Below, piece after piece: positions 1 through 7,747 of a stretch of DNA of 64,000 nt. The translations under genes and the position numbers were made by a program. The stretch is from SKKC01 sp046542845 (GTDB lineage Bacteria > Spirochaetota > Spirochaetia > DSM-27196 > SKKC01). Below the pieces are notes generated by a model. That model made no database searches. It saw nothing but the letters and a program-made list of their open reading frames with translations, and was not told the DNA's origin. How positions within the stretch are numbered: the stretch's first letter is position 1; every line of letters starts with the position of its first letter. The stretch is from NCBI GenBank assembly GCA_046542845.1, contig JBKHAN010000009.1, forward strand, positions 7,809-71,808, written 5' to 3'.

Positions 1-826
1 TAAAGTAGATAAAGCTCATGAAGGTTGCGTTTCGGACCCGGACCCCAATTCGGTGCCGCGTCAGGTTGAACGCACGGGCGGAGGTCCGGTCAAACTTGGA
101 CATCTCGTAGTCCTGCGACCCGAAGGACCGAACAACGCGTATCCCCCCGAGGTTCTCCTCCATGATGCGCGTCAGAACCGACAGACGACGTTGCAGGCCG
201 TGCCAGCTTTTGCGAAGTCGCAGTCTCATTACGATCGCACGCCAACCGACAACAGGAACGAAACTCAGCGCGACAAGCCCCAAAACGGGCTCGGTACTGA
301 TCATGAGCCACGACCCGGCTCCGACAAGAACGGTCAACACAATCAAGCGGATAATGCCGGTATTTACAAAGAGTCGCACGCCTTCTACGTCGAGCATGCC
401 ACGGGTAATAAGGTCGCCGCTGTGCATCGCATCGTGATAGCTGAAACTCAGCCGCTGCACCTTTTCGTAGACAGCAAGTCGCAGCTCATAGCCAATAAAC
501 TGCCCCACCGCTTCGGCGTGGTAGTTATGAAGCATGGTAAACAGACCGTGGGCAACGCTCGCTCCGAAAAGCATCGCCGCCGAGACAACTAGAACCGATT
601 GCGACTCGGCCATGGTTGCACCGCGCTGAAACATCTCGAACGAACTGTCAACAGCCGAACCGAGCAGCCGTGGTATCCAGAGCTGAAACGCGCCCGCTGC
701 AACGGCAAAGGCAATCGTAATCGTCATCCGTATTCGGTGACGAAAAGCCATACGGGTAATGCGCCCAAGGGTATGGAGACGCGCCTTCGGGTTACGTGCA
801 GTGGGATTTGATTGTGAGCGTGGCAT
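1..826 (-). CDS. ABC exporter, transmembrane half (3' end outside window)
   Basis: Open from an ATG at 826 to the left edge, giving 275 residues without a stop. The protein has the layout of the exporter-type ABC transmembrane domain: a basic N-terminus, helices around residues 25-50 and 80-105, a conserved-type stretch with HSGDLITR near residue 145, then paired helices around 160-200. The nucleotide-binding domain would lie beyond the window, as expected for a fused half-transporter of about 580-600 residues. A GGAGAG ribosome-binding site precedes the start. Substrate cannot be told from this half; such proteins export lipids, peptides or drugs. It is separated from mgtC by 158 bp, so it may have its own promoter. 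Confidence 0.8.
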   Translation of the reverse strand, partial: MPRSQSNPTARNPKARLHTLGRITRMAFRHRIRMTITIAFAVAAGAFQLWIPRLLGSAVDSSFEMFQRGATMAESQSVLVVSAAMLFGASVAHGLFTMLHNYHAEAVGQFIGYELRLAVYEKVQRLSFSYHDAMHSGDLITRGMLDVEGVRLFVNTGIIRLIVLTVLVGAGSWLMISTEPVLGLVALSFVPVVGWRAIVMRLRLRKSWHGLQRRLSVLTRIMEENLGGIRVVRSFGSQDYEMSKFDRTSARAFNLTRHRIGVRVRNATFMSFIYF

Positions 827-899
827 AAAGAAAACTCTCCAACATGCGAAGTGCGCTGCCGGAGGAACACAGGTGGCCGCTGCACCGCATGTTCGAACT

Positions 900-929
900 A
901 TCGTACAGCGATCCGGTTGTCGGGAGCAA
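900..929 (-). promoter_or_regulatory. Possible sigma70-type promoter for the ABC exporter
   Basis: On the minus strand the gap upstream of the exporter reads TTGCTC, 18 bases, TACGAT, about 74 bases before the start codon. The match is moderate and rests only on sequence. Confidence 0.3.
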
Positions 930-984
930 TCACGAAGGACCGGTTACATTGGATTGTGTGCCACTCGCTGGACGCTCGGCAGCA

Positions 985-1686
985 TTATCCGACGTCTTCG
1001 AGACGAATTTTTGTAACCCCGGGAACCTCATTAAGAACCTCGTACATCTGATCGTAATCAAGATCGGGGGGTACGTAGACGAGAAATCGATACCGTGTAT
1101 AGCCTTTCTCGAGAGACCGCATTACGTCGGTGCTTCGAATCCGAATCCCAACGTCCTCAAGCACACCTTCGAGTACGTACGCCTGCGCCTTCTTGCTGGT
1201 GGTGGCGATGTTCAGGCTTTTAATGATGCGCTTTGGAAAATACTTGCGTTCAAAACGATCGAGCAGGGTAAGCGCCATGAGAATCAGAACGGTGGCGGTA
1301 AGGGCGCCCCCGTACAACCCTGCGCCAACGGCAAGGCCTATGGCTGCTACCGTCCAGATCGATGCGGCAGTCGTGAGGCCGCGTATATCGGCCCCGAGGC
1401 GAAGAATGGCACCGCCACCGAGAAACCCGATACCCGAGACCACCTGTGCAGCAAGACGCGCTGGATCACCGGCCATCAAGGTCTGCGGCACGTGAATGGA
1501 CAACAGCATGATCAGTGTCGCCCCAAGACCAATCAGGATGTGCGTTCGTAACCCCGCGGGTTGATTGCTTCGCTCACGCTCAACTCCAATCGCACCGGCA
1601 AGCAGAAACACCACCAGCAGACGAAAAATGGTCACCGGGAGAACTACGTCTGTTGCGGTCAATAGACCCCGCATCCATACGAGCAT
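985..1686 (-). CDS. MgtC/SapB family membrane protein
   Basis: 233 residues. The N-terminal 140 residues hold four hydrophobic helices with the family signatures GAIGVERERSNQPAGLRTH (residues about 32-50) and the glycine-rich segment GIGFLGGGAILR. The remaining 90 residues form a soluble ACT-like domain, as in longer MgtC relatives. MgtC proteins are linked to survival in low magnesium and modulation of ATP synthase in some pathogens; in free-living bacteria the role is unclear. Only 7 bp separate it from the BCCT transporter upstream, so it is probably the last gene of that transcript. Confidence 0.88.
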   Translation of the reverse strand: MLVWMRGLLTATDVVLPVTIFRLLVVFLLAGAIGVERERSNQPAGLRTHILIGLGATLIMLLSIHVPQTLMAGDPARLAAQVVSGIGFLGGGAILRLGADIRGLTTAASIWTVAAIGLAVGAGLYGGALTATVLILMALTLLDRFERKYFPKRIIKSLNIATTSKKAQAYVLEGVLEDVGIRIRSTDVMRSLEKGYTRYRFLVYVPPDLDYDQMYEVLNEVPGVTKIRLEDVG

Positions 1687-1693
1687 TATCGCA

Positions 1694-3259
1694 TCACCTC
1701 GAATCGGAGTTCCTGATCACTGCAGCTGAACCCGTACGTTCATTATAGCGCAGAGCCCGGACAAAACCGGCGAATGCGAAAAGGAGTAAGGGCAGCACAG
1801 GCAACGAGGTAACGATAACAAGACTTCGAAAGCCGGTCAGACCACCGGCGACAAAGACAACGGCGGCGAGAATGCCGACCAGCAACAGCCACAGCATCCG
1901 CACCGGGGTCCGCAGCTGTGACTCCTCCGGATACGACAGCCTGGCAAGGAACCAGCTGCTGCTGTCTACCATGACCACGCCGAGCACGCCTACAATCAGG
2001 ATCGCAAGAACGCGAAGAAGAAGAGACAGGCGATACCCGGAAAGAATCACGAACAGCGCCGACTCGGGTGCCGCGACCACCGAATCGGCGACGAGCACTC
2101 CCTGTTCGAGCTCCAGATACAATCCGGCCCCGGCGGTCATCGACACAACAAAGAGCGTTCCCAGCGCAGGTATCGTCAGGACCGCGAGTACAAACGAGCG
2201 GATGGTACGGCCTCGAGAGACGCTTGCGAGGAAAACGCCGGTGAAGGGAGCCCAGATGACCCAGAATGCCCAGTGAAACAAGGACTGCTCGGCCGGCGCA
2301 TTCCCGTTCGCGACGCTTCCAACCGCAAGTGCCGACGCCGGTAGATCCGACAGGTACTCTCCGAGTACCGTGGAGAACAGAGAGATTAGCCAGCTCCCCG
2401 GACCCAGGATAAACAACAGAAGCGCGAGCACTCCAGCCGTCACGCTTACCGGCTGTCGCAGGAGCTGTACCTGTCGATGCCGCTTCAGCAACAGCAGCAC
2501 CATTGGCACGGTGGTTAACAGCAGAAGACTCAGGAGGACCAGCCCCGCGGTATCCGGAACCCCGAATATCGAGGTCACACCGGATGCGAACTGCATGGCC
2601 GAAAGGCCGAGGACGGTAGAACCAGCGACAAGCGAGCCGATGAGAACGATGGCATCCACGCTGTGCCCCGTCCAGCGTTCACAGCGGAACCCGAGGAACG
2701 GGAACAATGTGCTCGACACCCGCATCGATGCCCTCTGGCGAAGCGAGAACCAGGTCAAAGCCAGTCCGGTCACCAGAGGCATCGCCCACATGTGCAGCCC
2801 CCACTGAAGAAAAACCGTCTCAAGCGCCTCGCGTGCGGCTGCCGGGCTGTACGGAGTGACCCCGGACGAGGGAGCTGCAAAGCCTCGCATCGTATCTGAC
2901 ACGCCGAGAAACAGCACGCCAAGCCCAAGCCCGCCTGAAAACAGAAGCGTAACCCACGCACCGGTGCCAAATCGCGGTCGTTCACCAGGTAATCCGATCA
3001 CCGAGTGCCCGTGTCTGCTGAACGCAAGATACAGCGCCGCGCCCGCGAAAAAACTCGCCGAAAGCACGTAGGCCGCCGAACCTCGAGCACGCAGAAATCG
3101 ATGGACAGCCCGAATCACACCAAGTATCCAGCCTGGGTAGGTCACCATAACGGTGGTGAGAAGGAGGACTGCGGTAACGGCGAGGATCAGCGGAACCTGG
3201 CTGAAACGCGCGCTGTTCGACACATCCGATGCGCCTGTACTCGTATCGCCGCGACTCAT
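1694..3259 (-). CDS. BCCT family compatible-solute transporter
   Basis: 521 residues with about twelve membrane segments. The family hallmark appears as WAFWVIWAPFTGVFLASVSR followed by GRTIR (residues about 332-356); the usual ARxSRGRTIR is slightly altered to ASVSRGRTIR. A glycine-rich segment (GGLGLGVLFLGVSD, about 109-122) matches the substrate/sodium site region of BetP-type proteins. These carriers take up betaine, choline or carnitine by sodium or proton symport, usually for osmoprotection. The start overlaps the stop of the universal stress protein gene by 4 bases (ATGA), indicating translational coupling. The exact substrate is not predictable here. Confidence 0.88.
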   Translation of the reverse strand: MSRGDTSTGASDVSNSARFSQVPLILAVTAVLLLTTVMVTYPGWILGVIRAVHRFLRARGSAAYVLSASFFAGAALYLAFSRHGHSVIGLPGERPRFGTGAWVTLLFSGGLGLGVLFLGVSDTMRGFAAPSSGVTPYSPAAAREALETVFLQWGLHMWAMPLVTGLALTWFSLRQRASMRVSSTLFPFLGFRCERWTGHSVDAIVLIGSLVAGSTVLGLSAMQFASGVTSIFGVPDTAGLVLLSLLLLTTVPMVLLLLKRHRQVQLLRQPVSVTAGVLALLLFILGPGSWLISLFSTVLGEYLSDLPASALAVGSVANGNAPAEQSLFHWAFWVIWAPFTGVFLASVSRGRTIRSFVLAVLTIPALGTLFVVSMTAGAGLYLELEQGVLVADSVVAAPESALFVILSGYRLSLLLRVLAILIVGVLGVVMVDSSSWFLARLSYPEESQLRTPVRMLWLLLVGILAAVVFVAGGLTGFRSLVIVTSLPVLPLLLFAFAGFVRALRYNERTGSAAVIRNSDSR

Positions 3260-4113
3260 GATCTATGCTCCTCAGGTTCCCAGTTGTCTGCAGCGTGCAG
3301 CACCGGCGCATCGGCCGGTAACACGAATACCGAGACGCTCCGTGCATGCACAATAGCTTCTGCAGTTCGCCCGATCTGCTGGGGCCCGTTGTGAACGCTG
3401 GCGGACTTGCCTACCACGATCATGCGTGCACCGGCCAGTCGGGCCTGACGAGGTATGACCCGCTCGGGCGATCCGGTGAGCGACAGCGTGGTCACGTTTC
3501 GGTTCAGGCAGCGAGCGGCCAGTCGACCGAGGGATACCTCTGCCTGTTCGCTGCGTTCGGTCTCCGACCGTGCATCGGGAGCACGAGTGGCACTGTGAAG
3601 TATTATGACGTGCCCCGGTCCAAAATCGTTGTTATTCAACAGTGGAAGCGCGAAGCGATCGACAATGTCAAAGGCCGTGGCATAAAGTATCGGCCCCTTC
3701 GGGTCCGTCCAGCTTGCCGGCAGCGGCTGTTTATGAACAAACACCGGCACGTCGGTCGTTCGTATTGCGTCCATGATTATGCTTCCCGACAGCGACCGCT
3801 GAATCCAGTTTTTCGGTTTCCACGAGGCGGCGATGCAGTCAGCACCAATTTCACGCGCTACCCGGGTCACGATACCCGCGTCACTGTACCAGACGGTTCT
3901 GTGCTGAACACGCAAGCCATGCTCGGAGAACACCGCACATCGCTGCTCAAGCAGATCCGAGCCACCACGGTCGGCAGCGGCAGATTCAGCACTGACAACG
4001 TGGAGCAGCACCGCAGACCTCGCACCGAAGCCGGCTACAGCCGCTGCAAGCGCACTCATTCTCCTGCGGGATTCGTTCAGCTTCAAGGGAATCAATACTT
4101 TTTCAAATGCCAT
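3256..4113 (-). CDS. Tandem universal stress protein (UspA) family
   Basis: About 285 residues made of two UspA-like domains. The first begins MAFEKVLIPLKLNESRR, typical of a Usp start, which is why the ATG at 4113 is preferred to a TTG at 4149. The second domain ends with a nucleotide-loop-like stretch (ARMIVVGKSASVHNGPQQIG, then AEAIV), resembling the G-2x-G-9x-G-S/T motif of ATP-binding Usp proteins, although degenerate. Coupling by a 4-base overlap to a BCCT transporter suggests it senses energy or stress state for that transporter; this is inference from context. Confidence 0.82.
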   Translation of the reverse strand: MAFEKVLIPLKLNESRRRMSALAAAVAGFGARSAVLLHVVSAESAAADRGGSDLLEQRCAVFSEHGLRVQHRTVWYSDAGIVTRVAREIGADCIAASWKPKNWIQRSLSGSIIMDAIRTTDVPVFVHKQPLPASWTDPKGPILYATAFDIVDRFALPLLNNNDFGPGHVIILHSATRAPDARSETERSEQAEVSLGRLAARCLNRNVTTLSLTGSPERVIPRQARLAGARMIVVGKSASVHNGPQQIGRTAEAIVHARSVSVFVLPADAPVLHAADNWEPEEHRS

Positions 4114-4159
4114 ATCGCCCGTGCAGGATAAATCGTGTGTGCGGTTCAATACAATCGGT

Positions 4160-5017
4160 TCACCGATGAAAGACGGCCTGTTTTCTCACCAGGATCTGCA
4201 TAAGCTCTGTCAGTGCCGGTTCGAGAGGCTCATCAATCTTGATGGTAAGCTCGGAGTCTGCCCGGGTCGAACCACGGTTTATGCAGTACACGGGTTTCTT
4301 TGATTCCCCGGCATGGCGCACGAAGCGATACCCCGAATACACAGACAGCGATGACCCGAGGACCAGCAGCATGTCGGCGCGATCAAGTAAAGCGTACGCC
4401 TCGTGAACCCGCTCGCCTGGAACAGACTCGCCAAAGAACACGACGGCGGGCTTGAGCACCCCCGCGCAGCGCTCGCACGCGGGCACCCGAAAGCCCTCTA
4501 CTGCCTCGTCGACGAGCTCCGCATCGCCGTCCGGAGCCATCTCGGCGGTATACGCGGACCACCCCGGGTTATCCCGCATGATCCGCTCCTGAAGCCTGTC
4601 GCGGTGCTCCGACACCCCGCAGCGAAGACACACCGCCTTATTGAGGTTCCCGTGCAGCTCAATGACCGTAGCGCTTCCGGCCGCCTGATGGAGGCCGTCC
4701 ACGTTCTGCGTGATCACGCACGAAGAAGCGGCCATTCCTTCGAGGTCGACAATCAGCTGGTGGACCGGATTCGGCGCGCGCTCGCGAAACCACGGCCAGC
4801 CGACGCTGCTTCTCGCCCAGTACCGTCGGCGCACCGCCTCACTGGACACAAAGTCGCGATATTGGACAGGTCGGGATTCTCGCCGCCACCGACCATCGGG
4901 ACCGCGGTAATCGGGGATGCCGCTTCCGGTACTTACCCCCGCACCGGTCAGCACGGCGATCCTCCGTCCCTCTATCGCCCTGGCGATTGCCTCCAGGGCT
5001 GCGGCTGCACTGCTCAT
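4160..5017 (-). CDS. Sir2-type NAD-dependent protein deacylase
   Basis: 285 residues. The NAD site GAGVSTGSGIPDYRG lies at about residues 25-39, the catalytic block TQNVDGLHQAAG at about 103-114 and the catalytic histidine in ELHGNL at about 119-124. Four zinc cysteines are present as CLRC and CERC. The GIPDYRG form, instead of GIPDFRS, and the lack of an obvious sirtuin-5 type Y..R pair point to a generic bacterial deacetylase of class II or U; acyl specificity is not predictable. It overlaps the MATE gene stop by 4 bases. Confidence 0.9.
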   Translation of the reverse strand: MSSAAAALEAIARAIEGRRIAVLTGAGVSTGSGIPDYRGPDGRWRRESRPVQYRDFVSSEAVRRRYWARSSVGWPWFRERAPNPVHQLIVDLEGMAASSCVITQNVDGLHQAAGSATVIELHGNLNKAVCLRCGVSEHRDRLQERIMRDNPGWSAYTAEMAPDGDAELVDEAVEGFRVPACERCAGVLKPAVVFFGESVPGERVHEAYALLDRADMLLVLGSSLSVYSGYRFVRHAGESKKPVYCINRGSTRADSELTIKIDEPLEPALTELMQILVRKQAVFHR

Positions 5018-6423
5018 GATCCGCCGCCTTGCGCTTCGAGAGTCTGTTCGCGTTCACGGTGAAGGAACCGGGTCGTTGTGACCATGAACACGACCCCGAC
5101 TATGGCGGTCAGAACATCTGCAACCGCCTGCGAGGCGATTACGCCTTCAAGACCGAACAGCTCGGACAGCAGGTACGCGGCAGGAATCAGAAACAACCCC
5201 TGTCGTGCGATGCCTATGAAGTAGGCCGGCTTCGACTTGCCGAGTGCCTGACAGGTAAAAAGCGCGACCGTCTGGAGGCCGAACAGCGGAAATACGAGGT
5301 GCACTGCCCGAAGCCCCCATACCCCGATCTCTATTACCTCGGGATCGCTCGTAAAAATACGCATGATCCACGGGGCGAGTCCGACGACCAGGACTGCCAC
5401 AATCAACGCGTATACGCTGCTCCAGACGTAGCCCAGCTTGATCGCTCGCATGAGCCGCGTGTACAGTCGCGCGCCATAGTTGTATCCAACCACGGGACCA
5501 TAGCCCTGACCGAACCCGTATACGGGAAACGAGGCAAACAGAAGCACCCGAAACAGAATACCGACCGCTCCGAGAGCCGCATCACCGAAGGGACGCGTAA
5601 AACCATTGACAATGCCGATCGCAACCGACTCGAGCAGGAGCCTGAAAAACAGCGGGCCGCCGTTACCGATAACCTCCCGCAGTATGGTCGCATCGGGCCG
5701 CAGTGCGCGCAGCCCCACGTGTATGTAACTTCGTTTCCTGAGATAGTGCGCAGAAAGGAACACAACGGAAACCACCTGGCTAATGACGGTCGCGTAGGCG
5801 GCACCGGCGATACCAAGATCCAGGGTAAAAATGAAAATCGGATCAAGGATAATGTTCAGACCCGCACCGAGGACGAGACCTGCCATACTGTAGCGCGCGG
5901 CGCCCTCGGCACGGATGGTGTGTGCCAGGCACTGCTTGAGCATGAGGGCAGACGAGCCAAACAGGAATACTTCGGCGTAGTCCCGCGCGTGGGGCAACAC
6001 GGTGTCCGAGGCCCCGAGCGCCACAAGGAGCTCGTCCATGAAGCGGTAGGCGATGAGCGAAAACACAATGGAGGAGAGCACCGTGCCGGCGAGCGCGACC
6101 GTTGCGGTACGGCCGGCTTCCTCGCGGCGGCCGGCGCCAAGACAGCGGCTGATGTAACTCGCAGCTCCGACACCAAAGGTCAACCCTACAGCACCTACAA
6201 GCGTCAGGAGCGGAAACACGACGGCCACCGCGCCGATCTCCGCAGTCCCGAGTTGGCCGATAAAGGCACTGTCGGTAACGTTGTAGAACGCGTTTACCGT
6301 CATTCCCACGATACCGGGCAGGCTCATGCTTACCAGCACGCGCTCGAGGGACCCCTCGCCAAGTTTTCGCGTCCGCTGCTGCGCCTGAAGCTCTCTGGCG
6401 TTGTGCTGCGTGTCCTGCTCCAT
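5014..6423 (-). CDS. MATE family efflux transporter
   Basis: 469 residues with twelve predicted membrane segments in two pseudo-repeats, starting GSLERVLVSMSLPGIVGMTV, the usual MATE entry helix. A second repeat begins around residue 245 (GNGGPLFFRLLLESV). The family exports drugs, organic cations or metabolites using sodium or proton gradients. It lies 16 bp downstream of aspS and overlaps sir2, so it is probably cotranscribed with the tRNA-amidation genes, with no obvious functional link. Confidence 0.88.
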   Translation of the reverse strand: MEQDTQHNARELQAQQRTRKLGEGSLERVLVSMSLPGIVGMTVNAFYNVTDSAFIGQLGTAEIGAVAVVFPLLTLVGAVGLTFGVGAASYISRCLGAGRREEAGRTATVALAGTVLSSIVFSLIAYRFMDELLVALGASDTVLPHARDYAEVFLFGSSALMLKQCLAHTIRAEGAARYSMAGLVLGAGLNIILDPIFIFTLDLGIAGAAYATVISQVVSVVFLSAHYLRKRSYIHVGLRALRPDATILREVIGNGGPLFFRLLLESVAIGIVNGFTRPFGDAALGAVGILFRVLLFASFPVYGFGQGYGPVVGYNYGARLYTRLMRAIKLGYVWSSVYALIVAVLVVGLAPWIMRIFTSDPEVIEIGVWGLRAVHLVFPLFGLQTVALFTCQALGKSKPAYFIGIARQGLFLIPAAYLLSELFGLEGVIASQAVADVLTAIVGVVFMVTTTRFLHREREQTLEAQGGGS

Positions 6424-6439
6424 AGGTTCGCCCGCGTAT

Positions 6440-7747
6440 TTAGGGTCGCACTCGCTTCCGGTCGCGGGGAAACAGGCTTGCCGCCTTTATATTATCCAGA
6501 CCGAGGATCTTCTGGGTCAGCCGCTCGAGGCCGATAGCAAAACCACCGTGGGGCGGGCATCCGTAGCGAAAAATGGACAGATAGTCACCGAGGTCCTCAG
6601 GTTTCATGCCGAACTTGGGCAGCTCACCAACGAGCATGTCGTAGTCGTGTATTCGCTTCCCGCCGGTGGTAATTTCAAGACCGCGAAACAGCAGATCAAA
6701 ACTCGCCGTCTGTCGGCCGTCGGGCCAGGTATAAAACGGCCGTTTTTTACGAGGGAATCCTGTTACAAACACCGCCTCTATCCCGTGCTCTTCCCGGGCC
6801 CAGTCGCAGAGCACTCGCTCGGCTTCCGGGTTCAGGTCAAAGAGGCGCGTGCCGCTGCGCTGCGATGCAATGCGCTTCGCCTCCTCGTAGTCGATGCGGG
6901 GTGTTCGCGAGAGCGCTTCGCCGTCAGGGACGGAGGCGCCGTACTGTTCAAGCGCCCCCGACGCTGCTCCGTCCCTCACCCCCGCGAAAATATGCCCGAG
7001 TATTCCGAGTTCGATGTCCATGAGGTCGTCTATGCCGTCGATAAAACCCATTTCGACGTCGAGGCTCACGTACTCGTTCAAGTGCCGCGGGGTGTCGTGC
7101 TTCTCGGCACGGTAGGCCGCCCCGATTTCGAAGACCCGTTCGAGGCCACTCGCGACCATGGCCTGCTTGTAAAACTGCGGACTCTGGGCGAGATACACCC
7201 GCTCTCCGAAATAATCGACTTCAAAAAGCCCGGTACCGCCCTCCGTCCCCGATCCTATGAGCTTGCTCGTTTTTACCTCGGTGAAGTTGTTCATACGCAG
7301 ATACTCGGCGAACAGCCTCACGATCTCAGACTGAAGCTCGAACATCGCCCGTACTTTGGGCATTCGAAGACTCAGGATCCGGTGATCGAGCAGGGTTTCG
7401 ATGCCGATTCCGTCCGGGTCGGCGGCGACCGAAATGGGCGCATCCTGAGCGGCGGGGCCAAGAATCGTGGTCTCCTGCGCCTTTACCTCGATTCCACCGG
7501 GAGCTTTTTCATTAGCGGCGGTCACACCGTGAATGCGGACCACACTCTCCGGGTGTACCGGTGCGGGACCGTCGTAGACCACCTGGACAAAGCCGCTTCG
7601 GTCACGGAGCACTACAAAACTCACCTGACCGAGTTCGCGAACCCGGTGCACCCATCCGGCGACCAGGACCGGCACGTCTGCTTCCAGACCGGCCACGTCT
7701 GCGGCGTAGGTGCGTTGAATCGACGCCGATGTCACTGTGTCACTCAT
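6440..7747 (-). CDS. aspS: Aspartyl-tRNA synthetase, archaeal-type, predicted non-discriminating
   Basis: 435 residues from an ATG at 7747 preceded by GGGAG, overlapping the end of the gatB fusion by 8 bases. It is the short archaeal/eukaryotic-like form without the GAD insertion of the roughly 590-residue bacterial enzyme. Class II motifs are visible: motif 2 YRAEKHDTPRHLNEY and motif 3 GFAIGLERLTQ. In the anticodon-binding domain GWVHRVRELG has His34 and the EKAPGG loop has Pro83; these positions match the His/Pro pair linked to non-discriminating archaeal-type enzymes, whereas discriminating ones carry Trp/Lys. It should therefore charge tRNA(Asp) and also tRNA(Asn), handing Asp-tRNA(Asn) to GatCAB encoded just upstream. 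Confidence 0.93.
   Translation of the reverse strand: MSDTVTSASIQRTYAADVAGLEADVPVLVAGWVHRVRELGQVSFVVLRDRSGFVQVVYDGPAPVHPESVVRIHGVTAANEKAPGGIEVKAQETTILGPAAQDAPISVAADPDGIGIETLLDHRILSLRMPKVRAMFELQSEIVRLFAEYLRMNNFTEVKTSKLIGSGTEGGTGLFEVDYFGERVYLAQSPQFYKQAMVASGLERVFEIGAAYRAEKHDTPRHLNEYVSLDVEMGFIDGIDDLMDIELGILGHIFAGVRDGAASGALEQYGASVPDGEALSRTPRIDYEEAKRIASQRSGTRLFDLNPEAERVLCDWAREEHGIEAVFVTGFPRKKRPFYTWPDGRQTASFDLLFRGLEITTGGKRIHDYDMLVGELPKFGMKPEDLGDYLSIFRYGCPPHGGFAIGLERLTQKILGLDNIKAASLFPRDRKRVRP

Noticed and set aside
1133..1153. tRNA T-loop-like TTCGAATCCGAATCCC
   Set aside because: Lies in the mgtC coding frame and no cloverleaf can be drawn around it.
5029..6537. 502-codon plus-strand open frame opposite the MATE gene
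   Set aside because: Charged, low-complexity translation with no family pattern; the opposite strand is a clear twelve-helix transporter, so this is an antisense shadow.
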